From Anthoceros angustus (lineage: Eukaryota > Streptophyta > Anthocerotopsida > Anthocerotales > Anthocerotaceae), in contig MU008155.1 in the NCBI GenBank assembly GCA_010909165.1, positions 1,798,001 through 1,862,000 of the forward strand: 64,000 nt of DNA, in the 5' to 3' direction. Positions within the stretch are counted from its first letter, which is position 1. Each line of letters starts with the position of its first letter. The translations under genes were made by a program, and so were the position numbers. The notes under the pieces are model-generated. The model searched no databases and had not been told where the DNA came from. It was given only the letters and a program-made list of their open reading frames with translations. Below, piece after piece: positions 1 to 10,552 of this stretch.

Positions 1-905
1 TTACTATTCTCCGGCCTGTTCGTGCCCGCATCTGCTCTTGCTCAGGGAAGGGAACATGCTCCTGGCTTCTATCTCAGCCTTGCATCCAAGAGTTCCAAAT
101 CGCACCGCTTTTTCTCGTGATGAGGTTACGGGTTTGGTCCCGCTTTGGCTTCTCTCTCAACTCAGCGTGGGGCCCCTCGACGACTCAGGGTCCCACCTGG
201 CTCGCTATCCAATTGTAGGGCGACGTATCACTATGCATGACGTCGTTCGCAATGTCATGATCTGGATGGCCAAGGAGAGTGGTTATTTTCCATACAAAGA
301 GCATCCATATATCCTACGCAATGAGGTGTCGCTGAGGGCGGATTTATTTCTGATCCGGGGGGACCAAATCTCTGTTGCGGATGTCGTCGTAACGGACCCT
401 ACCCGAAACTCCATTTGTGAGCATGTCATTATCAACCCTCCAAGCTGGGCGGTGGGGGGATGCGCGATTGCCAAGGTACACAAGTACACACCTTTGCAGG
501 ACAGCCACGCCTTCTTCCTCCTCGTCATTGAGACTCACGGGGCTATAGGCAAGGATTTTTTCCGACTCATTAAGGATTGTGCTCAAGCCTACCACAGTCG
601 TCGGGACGTAGTGGGTCTCCCTCTTTCCTCGGTGGTGGCTTTCTTTCGACAGCGGGTATCCATCGCCCTGCAGAGGGCGCTAGCCAACGCTATAACAGGA
701 CGGCAATGAGCGCAGGAGACGTGGCATCGTCGGCACCAGTTGTAGGTAGGCCTTTCCTCATTTCGGACCACAACATAATCGGAGTAATAGGTAGCTGCGG
801 GGTTGGCATTCATGGGGGCTAGCCCCATGGCTCTTGGCCCTTTAGTGGGTTGCCCCCCCTGGGGTAGATGGGTTTTCCCATCTTTTCTTTTTAATAAAGC
901 CTCCA
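1..905 (+). mobile_element. 3' end of a non-LTR-type retroelement with PD-(D/E)XK-like C-terminal domain
   Basis: An open frame, already open at the window edge, runs to a stop at 707-709. It reads like the C-terminus of a reverse-transcriptase polyprotein family. There is a nuclease-like core (RADLFLIRG, then VADVVVTDP, then a VIETHG segment) followed by the typical closing motif FRQRVSIALQRA. In this family the domain resembles PD-(D/E)XK endonucleases, which would nick the target. The 3' untranslated part holds a poly(A) signal at about 887-893. The reverse transcriptase itself lies outside the window. A degenerate relative with RT remnants lies at 32.0-33.3 kb on the other strand, which supports the assignment. 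Family naming is from memory. Confidence 0.5.
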
Positions 906-1473
906 TTGAACCAAAGGTGTATGTGAGTCTGTGAAAGTTGTATTGTCACAATACATAGACATGTGATATAACAAGAGTGGGAATCATAGGTCCACTTTGG
1001 AGTTGAAACTACCATTGTGTTGGTTATGTTATGTAGTAATTTAAAATTTTTATCAAGATAAATGTTTGATAATTTGCATACTTCTGTATACTTATTAGAA
1101 GGAGATCTACCCATGCATCTAAATGGCATGCTAACAACTACAGGCTCCTTCCAAACATCCTCCATTTATGGATTTTGACCGAGACTCATCCATGTAGAGA
1201 AACTTTAAACCAAGTTGCTAGGAAGAGTTGGGAGGCATGAGACAATTAAATGACCTATGAGCATCCCATGGTGAATTTATTTCATCTTCATGTATTCAAG
1301 AAAGTATTTTGCATGAAATCACATAAAGACAAGTCTTCTAAAAGAAAATATTATTTTACTAGAAATTAATAAAAATAAATTACCTGTTTTAGACCTATTA
1401 TATATCTTAATATATTAGATTATATATAATATTTGGTAAATAATATATTATCGTAAAAATATCTAATATGAGC
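906..1473. other. AT-rich intergenic DNA, no gene seen
   Basis: I see no coding signal in this AT-rich stretch. It is the left flank of the LTR retrotransposon insertion, and the same AT-rich sequence appears to resume after 7154. Confidence 0.6.
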
Positions 1474-1478
1474 CTTAG

Positions 1479-2068
1479 AGTAACGGCACTGGTGAAACAA
1501 GGTAGAAAGGTGAAAAGTTGAAAAAGGTAAAAAGCTAAGTTAGTAGCTGCCTAAGAAGATGCATGTGTTGCATGCTTCATGCAATCTCTTGTTAGAGAGG
1601 AATTGCTACAGCCACAAATGAAGAGCTGCCTAGAGAGGACTCTTAGTGATTAGTGGTCCGTAAGAATCCCTAGATTTAACATGCCTAGTTAAGGTCAGAT
1701 GGATATATAAGGGCTAGAGCAAGGGCTTTGAGGAACAAGTTACAAGTGGGACTCACTCTTGAGAGAGCAGAGGCGCTGCAAGCCTTGTGTTGAGAGAGCT
1801 GTGGAGAGCTAGCTAGTGAGCTTGTCATGGAATCAAGGGCGAGCTTGAGATAGCCGATTCCATCGTTGTATTCTTGTAATAAAGAGCAAGACCTCGAGGA
1901 GGTGGCTGCGAGTCGTCGATGACGGCGGGCTACTTGGAGCCTAGTCCGTGTTGTGAGGTTGAGAGCGTTGAGAATCGTGCAAGTCTCTTGTGGAGTGAAT
2001 TGGCGAGGTCCTAGACAGGGAAGCCAAGACTTGACGCTTCTCATCGGGCAGCAGTGAGGGGTGTTACT
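1479..2068 (+). repeat. 5' LTR of the Ty3/gypsy element
   Basis: This 590-bp LTR matches 6566-7149 over its length, with many short indels. It begins AGTAAC and ends GTTACT, a perfect 6-bp terminal inverted repeat instead of the usual TG...CA. It contains a TATA-like TATATAAG at 1704-1711 and a poly(A) signal AATAAA at 1878-1883, the expected U3-R-U5 signals. Confidence 0.9.
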
Positions 2069-2081
2069 TGAGTATCGAGCG
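2069..2081 (+). promoter_or_regulatory. Probable primer-binding site (initiator Met tRNA type, degenerate)
   Basis: Directly after the 5' LTR the sequence tgagtatcgagcg resembles the common plant primer-binding site TGGTATCAGAGC, with one extra and one missing base. Its position right at the LTR edge supports the role. The tRNA identity is an inference. Confidence 0.55.
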
Positions 2082-2108
2082 TAGTCCATTCCTCCGAGTG
2101 ACTAGAGA

Positions 2109-3188
2109 GTGCACAAGATGGTCAATGAGAAGCGTAAGGAGAGGTCAAGAAGCGAGCCTCCGCCGATCATCCGCCTCAACCGCCTCAAGATTCATCATCA
2201 CGAACAAGAGGAAGTGAGAGCGCTGAGACAAGCAGCCCATCGAGAGAAGTCGAGGACTGAAGAACGGATGGTGGAAGTACTTTATCAAGTTCTTCCGTGT
2301 CTTGACGATGTAATGACTTCAAGGAAGAAGACAAAGGTAATCCAGAGCCCATCAACAAGGCGAAGATGCGAAGAACAACAAGAAATCTTCCGCAAAAGCA
2401 TCTTCAAAGTGGCTAAATCGAGCATGAAGCTAGCCCTACCAGATAAGTATGAGGGAGAAAGAGATCTGCAAGTCATTGATTCTTGGATCTATTCTATTGA
2501 GACTTATCTCGCCTCATCTGGTGTTGAGCCGGAGTACTACTTAGGTACTGTTGGTAATTTCTTAAAGGGCTATGCTTTGGTCTGGTGGCGAAGTTATGGT
2601 GCTAATGTTGCCCAGGGTAACCGAGCACATACCATCACAGACTGGGCATCCTTCAAAGAAGCCCTCAAGAAGCGCCAACTGCGAATGCTTCGCCTCAGAT
2701 GACTTGACAATATCAAGCAAACAGTAATCGACGAGATTATGTAAGTACCTTGAAGTCATGCACCGCACTACCATGAGTGAAGATGACAAACCGCATCGCT
2801 TCATGGTGGTTTGAAGGATTGGGCCAATGTAATTGAGTTGCATAGTCCAACTACATTGGCAGAGGCCATTACAGCAGCAGATGCCATCCGATACTTTCCA
2901 TTCTAGTACATCCAACTCCTCCAAGATTTCGAGGCGTGCAGTGGTGGTATGCCCACTAGAGGAAGCTCTAGTAGTGCCAGAGGAGCTAAGGACATCGGCG
3001 GAAATGGAATTGCAAGAGGCAATTCAAGAGGAAATTTCCGGAAGAAATCGAGGAGCGCAGAGGTCATGAGCTCGAGAACAGATGGGTTCTCGAAAAGGAG
3101 TATGCTACTCATGTGGAGAGCCGGACATTATGCAAATGAATGCCCGAATGTGAACAAAGACTCTCAACGTAGCGAAGGAGATCCATGA
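2109..3188 (+). pseudogene. gag region of the Ty3/gypsy element (capsid and CCHC knuckle), frameshifted
   Basis: The frame from 2109 to 2702 encodes a basic N-terminus and then a Ty3-type capsid segment, with ALPDKYEG, a WIYSIETYL motif and WWRSYG as in plant retrotransposon gag. After the stop at 2700-2702 the rest is in other frames. A CCHC zinc knuckle is recognisable near 3103-3150, but its first half (CYSCGEP) and second half (GHYANECP) are in different frames. One G appears to be missing in the ccgga stretch between them. The gene is therefore non-functional. Confidence 0.8.
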
Positions 3189-3512
3189 CCAAGACTCGTG
3201 GATTACAAGTGGCGGATCCGAGGATCCCAAGTGACGGATCGGCCACATGTTGCGGCGGCGCATGTGGTGAGTCTCAGTGCCGAGGACAGACTATTCGGAG
3301 GGCGGGTGGAGAGCTCATGTACATACATGGATGTATAAATGGAGCGAGCGAGGATGTTGCTTGACTTAGCAAACACATAATTTCATTTCTCCTAGCAAGG
3401 CAAGCAAGCTTGGTTTGACATGGGCTAGTACATCCGAGCCATGTAGAGTGAAACAAGCTAAAGGAATGCCGCAACACAAAGGTGAATTGCAAGAAGTGCT
3501 GCAGATAGGGAA

Positions 3513-3833
3513 TTGGAATGGAGCGTGAGCTTCATTGTAGATATGGATGATCATGAAATCATCTTGGGCTTAGAATGGATGAAGGCCAACAAGGTATGTG
3601 TGAACGTGGACTCACGCACCATACAGATCTTAGGAGATGAAGAGCACAAAGTGAGTTGTGCAGTTCTCAAGCAGAGGCTTGGAGACAACATTAATGATAT
3701 CATCTCTAAGAAAGAGCTCAAATGTTGTGTAAAGGATGGAGAGGAACTCTTTTTACTTGTGCTGCAAGGACTAGAAGATGGTCTTGAGATGGAGTCTCGG
3801 GGGCCAAGATTCCAAGGAAGTGCAGTGCCTTGA
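3513..3833 (+). pseudogene. Aspartic protease remnant of the Ty3/gypsy element
   Basis: The frame includes DHEIILGLEWM, which matches the end of the retropepsin domain of Ty3 elements, where an ILG-x-x-W motif follows the catalytic fold. The N-terminal half with the catalytic Asp is not seen in frame. Between 3190 and 3510 the frames are broken and nothing is clearly recognisable. Confidence 0.7.
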
Positions 3834-4657
3834 ATGAGTTCAAGGACTTGATGCCCGATGAGTTGCCTCCTTTACCTCCTAGAAGAATTGTAGATCATGA
3901 GATTGATCTCAAGCCGGAAGTACACCGCCTTCAAGAGCGCCATATAGATTATCGCAGGATGAGCTACAAGAGTCAAGAGATGATGTCTAACCTAGCTAAG
4001 GGCTATGTGAGAATCTCAAAGTCCCCATTTGCGCGCCGTTGTTCACGCAAGAAGAATGGAGGATTGAGATTATGCTTGGATTACGAGCACTCAATCGATA
4101 ATGTTGAAGAATTCTTATCCTTTGCCAAGGATGGATGACTTGTTTGATGATTGAGAGGTGCTAAGTATTTCACCAAGTCGGATCTAATGGCGCTATTACC
4201 GATTCGCATCGCAGAAGGACATGAATACAAGACCGCTTGTAGAACAAGGTATGGATCTTTTGAGTTCCTTGTCATGCCATTTGGACTCACTAATGCACCG
4301 CTTGCTTTAGACTCTCATGAATACTATATTCGAGATCCGTTGGATGAGTGTGTTGTGATATACTTGGATGACATCATGATATACGCCTACCTTGAAGAGC
4401 ATGTCCAACACTTGAGGAAAGTGTTAGAAAGGTTAAGAGCAAATTCTTTGTTCTTAGCTATAACAAAGTGTGACTTTGTTAAGGAAGAGATAGACTTCCT
4501 AGGATTCATTGTCTCTGCGGATGGTATCGGGATGGATCCCGATAAGGTAAAGGTTATACAGAGTTGGCTGCCAACGAATGTGCACGAGGTGCGTATGTTT
4601 TGGGATTGGCTAGCGTGTAAGATTTGTACCGATGTTTGCCAAGATTGCGCCCATTAA
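3830..4657 (+). pseudogene. Reverse transcriptase of the Ty3/gypsy element, frameshifted
   Basis: The two overlapping pieces together cover most of an RT domain. The first piece has DLMPDELPPLPPRR, SPFARR and GGLRLCLDY. The second has FTKSDL, MPFGLTNAP and the catalytic YLDD box (near 4360), then the DFLGFIVS connection region. The break lies just after the CLDY motif at about 4085-4150, where comparison with the family suggests short deletions beside CG dinucleotides (for example before the LRGAKY motif). The enzyme core residues survive but the frame does not. Confidence 0.85.
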
Positions 4658-4700
4658 TCGATCTCTTGAAGAAGGCGAAGGCTTGGAAGTGGGATGATGA

Positions 4701-5115
4701 ATGTCGAGGGCATTCGAGTTTGTTGAAACTCAAGACTACCCCAGATTGGCAATCTATGATCCAAAGAAGGATATAGAAGTATATACCGATGCGCGATATT
4801 GCAATGGAGTGCTCATGCAAGAAGGTAGGCCGTGGCTTACGAATCAAGGAAGTTGCATGAACATGAAAGGAAGTACCCACTTATGAAAAGGAGATGATCA
4901 TGCCATCAATTGTCTCAAGATTTGGAGACATTATCTTCTAGGAAGATCTTTTGTGCCGCATATGCATAATGTAAGCACGAGCTTCTTTACAAATCAGCGA
5001 CTAAGCGCAAGACAAAGCTAGATGGCAAGATTTCCTAGCAATGTATGATGTGTCTATCAAGTACAAGCCGGAAGGAGAATCTCGTGGCGATGCTTTGAGT
5101 CGCAAGCGAGTTTAA
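4701..5115 (+). pseudogene. RNase H region of the Ty3/gypsy element, degraded
   Basis: The frame from 4701 contains YTDARYCNGVLMQEG, a degraded form of the TDAS..GIGAVLMQ motif of plant Ty3 RNase H. Further on, near 5041-5115, a frame encodes KYKPEGES.GDALSRK, the usual RNase H end before the integrase (an N-V-A-D-A-L-S-R box). Confidence 0.75.
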
Positions 5116-5149
5116 GTTTGATAACCGCTTACGTCAAGAGGCCTAAGCT

Positions 5150-6340
5150 AGCCGCACGATGGTGATTGAGCCAAGGACACTCACACGCATCAAGGAAGCT
5201 TATCTGCGAGATCCATTAGCATGTGATTGGATCAATGAAGTGGAGCAACCGGATCTAAGTTTAAGCTTAGAAATGGCTTGTTGATGTTCAAGCAAAACAG
5301 ATTGTGATTCCCGATTCTCATGTGTTGAGAAGGAAGTTGCTTGCAGAGTGTCATGATGTGCCAAGTGCAGTCATAGAGGAATTGACCCAACTTATGAGAA
5401 GTTGAGAAAGGCATCGGCTGGAATGTACAAGCATACCGTTGAGTATGTTAAGTCTTGTGTAGACCGAGGATAAGGTGGAGCATAACCGCGAGGTTTGTTG
5501 CAACCGCCTATTCCAAGTGGGCCTTGGAAAAGTATATCAATGGATTTCATTATGCCATTGCCACCAAGAATGGACACACACTATCATGATGGTTGATAGA
5601 TTCAAGAAAGCACACTTCATCCCTACAAGAAGCGAGTGAAAGCTCAAGTTGCTCGCTTGTTCAAGAAGCATGTATATGTGTTACATGGACCGCCTATGCA
5701 TTGTGAGTGACAGAGATCCCAGATCGCAGAGTTTTGGCAACATTATGAAGAGCTTAGGAGTGCAATTATGTATGAGCACGTACACCCCGATACATATGGA
5801 TCAACAGAGGGTGAAGAATCCAAGAAGAATACTTACGACACTATGTATGATGGACCGAGATCGGAGTAATCATCTTGAGGATGCAATTTTGTTATAATAA
5901 CATGCATAGCTCCACAGTGCTACACACCTTTCGATGACAGTAACGAAGCAATGGACGTAGTTTCCATGTTGAATGCTAGCGTGTTGAGACAAAGCAGAAG
6001 AGAACCACGTGAATTCATTGAGCGCTTAAGGGCCGCATGAAGTTGCTAAGAAGATATTGGCCAAGGCTCAGGACAGGAAAAAAAGTTTGCTGACAGGCAC
6101 AGGCAAGAGGCAGAGTTTCAAGTAGGAGACAAGGTGTGGGTGAAATTGAAGAATTTCCCACTACCACATGGGCTGACCTCAAAGTTAAGGCCTAAGTATA
6201 GAGGGCCTTTCGTAGTTCTGAAGCGCATTGAAAATGTGGCTTACAAACTACAGCTGCCTGAATGGATCTTCTCTCATAATGTGTTTCATGTCTCTTTGCT
6301 GAAACCATTTGTGATTTCGAAGAGAATGAAGATATGAACA
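5150..6340 (+). pseudogene. Integrase of the Ty3/gypsy element, degraded
   Basis: Fragments of the integrase follow the RNase H: IERSKKAHFIP-like text near 5590-5640 and VSDRDPR near 5700, which is the second catalytic Asp region. A well-preserved C-terminal module runs from 6134 to 6337, with KLRPKYRGPF and HNVFHVSLLKPF. This GPF/Y module is typical of Ty3 integrases. A chromodomain after it is not convincing; 6340-6520 has only a faint resemblance in shifting frames. Confidence 0.75.
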
Positions 6341-6565
6341 GAAGGATTATGTCATCCCGGTTCAACACAATCATGGTCATGGGAGATTGTTGAATTCGGC
6401 AGAGAGAAGTGCCACCGTCTGGTGGTAATGTACCGCAGTATCCGTAAGGCTTCGTGGTTATGCAGATCCCGTCTGGTTTCACTTGAAGATGTGCAACAAG
6501 GATCATGGATGATCTCGCGTTACAATCGGAGGTCATTGAGGACAATGACATCTTCCTGGGGAGAG

Positions 6566-7149
6566 AGTAACGCACCGGTGAAACAAGGTAGAAAGGTGAA
6601 AAGTTGAAAAGGTAAAAGCTAAGTTAGTAGCCTAAGAAGATGCATGTGTTGCATGCTTCATGCAATCTCTTGTTAGAGAGGAATTGCTACCACAAATGAA
6701 GAGCCGCCTAGAGAGGACTCTTAGTGATTAGTGGTCCGTAAGAATCCCTAGATTTAATGCCTAGTTAAGGTCAGTCATATATAAGGGCTAGAGCAAGGGC
6801 TTTGAGGAACAAGTTACAAGTGGGACTCACTCTTTGAGAGAGCAGCAAAAGCGCTGCAAGCCTTGTGTTGAGAGAGAGTGGAGAGCTAGCTAGTGAGCTT
6901 GTCATGGAATCAAGGGCGTTGGGCGAGATAGCCGATTCCATCGTTGTATTCTTGTAATAAAGAGCAGCACCGAGGAGGTGGCCCGCGAGTCGTCGGGACG
7001 GGCGGCTACTTGGAGCCTAGGCCGTGTTGTGAGGTTGAGAGCACCGAGAATCGTGCAAGTCTCTTGTGGAGTGAATTGGCGAGGTCCTAGACCGCTGGGA
7101 AGCCAGCACTTGTCGCTTCCTTACTGGCTGCGCAGTGAGGGGTGTTAGT
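6566..7149 (+). repeat. 3' LTR of the Ty3/gypsy element
   Basis: This 584-bp copy of the 5' LTR starts AGTAAC and ends GTTAGT, one mismatch from the 5' copy's terminal repeat. TATATAAG (6778-6785) and AATAAA (6956-6961) are conserved. It differs from the 5' copy mainly by 2-5 base indels, for example at 1546-1549 versus 6630 and 1609-1611 versus 6690. Confidence 0.9.
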
Positions 7150-7154
7150 CTTAG

Positions 7155-7912
7155 TATAATATTAAAACCTTAAAGATAAATGCTTAGGTAATATTTTCCG
7201 AAGTGTTATTATGTGAGTCCAATATTACTATTTGCTTGGTGATTGTTGTGTGGTCCCAGGCCCATGCAGGGCACGCTTTACCTGTTACGCCAGAGCGATC
7301 GTGCCACCATGTCCCTGGATCCGTATGTAATTAAGGCGAAACTGGCGGAATCATGTGATGGTGGCGGCCGCACTAGAATGGCAAGTAACGAACAAGACGT
7401 CGTCAAAGGAGAGTGAGTGGCCATGGCGCGTCCTTGGCCTTCAAAACGTGGGCTTCGCATTGCACGCAGCCAGTCCAAAGCGGCGTCCGAGTCCCAGACA
7501 CCCAGTCTGAGTGTAGTCCCCCGGTCCGACCTTGCCGTCGGCCGTGGAAACCGTGGCCTCGATTGGTTCTGTGTGCGCATATCCCTCCCGCCAGCTGAGG
7601 AAGCAGCAGTATATGAGCGCATCTGGCTGTCCAGCCTCCATCACCAAGCCACTTCGGCTCGACTCTGCCGGCTCCATACGCGCCGGATTCTCAGGGTTTC
7701 AGGGAGGCGAGTTGCTGCCAACCCGCTTCCTTGAGTTGAGGTGAAGGGCGGCGGCGCTTTCTGGACCACTTGTTTCTGGAAGAGCATACGGTTGCCCCAG
7801 TTCGAAGTGTTAAGGCGCCTCGGGATCCAGCGTGTGCCTGTCCCATCGCCTCCTTCTGGAAGGACTTGGGGTTGCGGGCTTCTTCTGTGTCGCTTGTGCA
7901 GGGAGTGCGGCA
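7155..7912 (+). promoter_or_regulatory. Upstream region and 5' UTR of GME copy 1
   Basis: A 21-bp block at 7432-7452 is identical to one at 14589-14609 (opposite strand) upstream of GME copy 2, so promoter or leader sequence was duplicated with the gene. A pyrimidine-rich acceptor ending gcttgtgcag lies about a dozen bases before the ATG in both copies, which suggests a 5' UTR intron. No other gene is seen here. Confidence 0.5.
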
Positions 7913-9694
7913 ATGGCGGCACTTAACGGGCACGCCAACGGGCGCAGCACTGAACTCGGAGGTGATTTCACGTACGCGGAGCTGGAGCGGGAGCCTTACT
8001 GGCCTGAGGCTAAGCTGCGGATCGCCGTCACCGGGGCCGGAGGGTTCATCGCCTCGCATCTGGCTCGGAGGCTGAAGCAGGAGGGGCACTACATTGTGGC
8101 GGCGGATTGGAAGCCCAATGAGCACATGACGGAGGATATGTTCTGCGACGAGTTCCACCTGGTGGATCTGCGGGTCATGGACAACTGCCTCAAGATCACC
8201 AAGGGCGTGGACCATGTTTTCAATCTGGCGGCTGACATGGGTGGGATGGGATTCATTCAGTCCAACCACGCGGTTATCATGTACAATAATTTTATGATCT
8301 CCCTCAGCGTTCTGGAGGCTGCTCGGATCAACGGGGTGAAGAGGTTGGTGATCCCCCTTCCGCTCTGTGCGTGGGCAGATTTTGTCTTTCGTTCTGAAGC
8401 CGGATCAGGCAGTAGGAGGGATGCGGTTTTGCAGATTGGGGGTTTTAGTCTCTCATGTACGGTGGCCGGGGAAGCACGCAGGCCCGCAATGGTTACAGTT
8501 TTGGGATGGATGGATCGGGGGGTGGCTGAAGTCTGTTCTGACAATGGAAGCTGTGTGGGTGCCCAACAGGTTCTTTTATGCTTCGAGTGCGTGCATCTAC
8601 CCTGAGTTCAAGCAGTTGGAGACCAATGTCAGTCTGAAGGAGTCTGATGCCTGGCCAGCCGAGGTATGCCCCCAGGGCTTGCTCTGGAACATTTGTGCCT
8701 GGCATTCATTATTCAAGTATCACTCACTTGTAGTTTCCGGTTTTCACCCGGTTTTCTCTTGTCATGAAGCCCCAAGATGCGTACGGACTCGAGAAGCTGT
8801 CGACAGAGGAGATCTGCAAGCACTATACCAAGGACTTTGGAATCGAGTGCAGAATTGGCCGGTTCCACAACATCTACGGCCCATTTGGCACCTGGAAGGG
8901 TGAGCACTTCACATCACCACCTCCCCTCGTGGCCAGAAGACATGGTATTTATGGTTTCCGTGAGTTTGCTGAACCTTTGTGGATCGACTTGCAGGTGGAC
9001 GAGAGAAGGCCCCTGCTGCTTTCTGCAGGAAAGCTATCACATCCACCGAGAGATTTGAGATGTGGGGTGATGGTAAGCAGACCCGGTCCTTCACTTTCAT
9101 TGACGAGTGTGTGGAGGGGGTGTTGAGGTTGGTCTCTCTCAGCCATTGAATTTTTTAATACAACACGGAAGCAGTGTTGTGGAGGGTTTATAACAGCTTC
9201 TATGGTGCTGTTTCAGGTTGACAAAGTCGGATTTCAGAGAACCTCTGAACATTGGGAGCGACGAGATGGTGTCCATGAACGAGATGGCTGAAATCGTGTT
9301 GAGCTTCGACTCGAAAAAGATTCCAATCCACCACATTCCTGGTCCTGAGGGAGTCAGGGGCCGCAACTCTGACAACACCCTAATCAAGGAGAAGTTGGGC
9401 TGGGCCCCGACAATGAAGTTGAAGGTGGGCCATATTTCACTCCCTTTGACGAGGACCCGACGGGATATCATAGTTGAAGGAGAGAGCAACAGCTTTGCCC
9501 GTTATTCTGACACTTTTTTTAATTTGCAGGATGGTCTGCGAATAACTTATGCCTGGATCAAGCAGCAGCTTGATAAGGAGAGCAGCGAAGGATCTGATTT
9601 AAGTGCCAAATATGCGTCTTCCAAGATTGTGAGCACTCAAGCTCCCGTGCAGCTTGGCTCCCTCAGAGCTGCTGATGGGAAGGAAGGATTATAA
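7913..9694 (+). CDS. GME: GDP-mannose 3,5-epimerase, copy 1
   Basis: GME converts GDP-D-mannose to GDP-L-galactose (and GDP-L-gulose), feeding ascorbate synthesis and L-galactose-containing wall polymers in the cytosol. Six predicted exons are 7913-8343, 8570-8663, 8770-8899, 8995-9127, 9217-9424 and 9530-9694. They join in phase to 386 residues, close to the roughly 377 of the angiosperm enzyme. It is an extended short-chain dehydrogenase/reductase. The NAD-binding loop VTGAGGFIASHL is at about 39-50, the FFYASSACIYPE segment carries the catalytic Cys (152), and YGLEK gives Tyr180 and Lys184. GREKAP supplies the second catalytic Lys (223). The C-terminus QAPVQLGSLRAADGKE is typical. The start is the first ATG after a likely 5' UTR acceptor. 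It converges on a near-identical copy at 12319-14081. Confidence 0.95.
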
Positions 9695-10552
9695 AGAAAG
9701 CCGCCCAAGCAGCTGGTCTTGAACTCCTCAACTGGCTGATGAAGCCAGACCGGAGACAGATTGACTGACTGCCCAGCCTACTGCCATGGTATCTTTGTGG
9801 TAGCTACCGCGCCCTCGGAGACGATTCGCTCCAGAACTGGAGGAGACCGGCAGCTGTGTTTTTTGCAGTCCCGGCCTCAGAGTATTTATTGCTGTAATTA
9901 TCTATTTGCCTTTATGGCTGTGAAGTCACAGACTATCTTTCTGGTAGGTGCCCCAGTATTTTCTCGTTAAATTAACTATGGAGGCATTGACTGCAGAGGT
10001 GAGAGCAGGTGTGTATTGCGGTCCCTGAGCAGGCTAGACAAATGCCGATAATAAGCGTCCTCTCGTACGAACGGACAAGTTAGATATTAGATAGCCAATG
10101 TTTTAAATGCGTTGTGCATTTTGGTTTCTACATAGTTTTGGACTGCAAAGTTGAAGAGGCTGAGAAGTGCAAGCCTCTTACCGGATCAATTTATTACAAA
10201 TGAAAGACCGATAAGATACAGTGAAGGATTGATGTTTACAATCACAGACACAGTGACAATGCTTGCAAATAACCATTTCGTGCGAGGGCATTCCTGAACA
10301 GCAAACATGGTACTAGCATGATAGTAAACCAGGTGGCTGCCATACTCCGTTCTCCTAGTTCCTATCAATCTACAGCACGATCTGCAACACACTGTTGTTG
10401 TTCTTACAAACCCAGCCAAATCGGTAAGAATAGACGCCCCCCAGCAGAAGGGATTTTCATCCACCCTAAAAGGTGCACATGAAGAATGAGGGAGAGTCGG
10501 GAACCTGGAAGAGGAGAGAGGCACACCGGCCCTGGTCCTGGTACCTGGTGCT
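9695..10552. other. 3' flanks of GME copy 1 and the LON-domain gene
   Basis: The two genes converge here. I see no coding signal and take this as two 3' UTRs plus spacer. Confidence 0.6.

Larger units (their letters stand above)
1479..7149 (+). mobile_element. Ty3/gypsy LTR retrotransposon, complete in layout but inactivated
   Basis: The element has two similar LTRs (1479-2068 and 6566-7149), flanked by the 5-bp direct repeat CTTAG at 1474-1478 and 7150-7154. A primer-binding site follows the 5' LTR, and a purine-rich tract (about 6557-6565) precedes the 3' LTR. Between them, in Ty3 order, lie gag, CCHC knuckle, protease, reverse transcriptase, RNase H, integrase and a GPF-type C-terminal integrase module. 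Frames are broken many times by small indels and stops, so no intact polyprotein remains. The matching flanks indicate a single insertion without later rearrangement. Confidence 0.92.

Noticed and set aside
6340-6560. Possible chromodomain after the Ty3 integrase
   Set aside because: Resemblance is faint and needs several frame changes; I could not support it.
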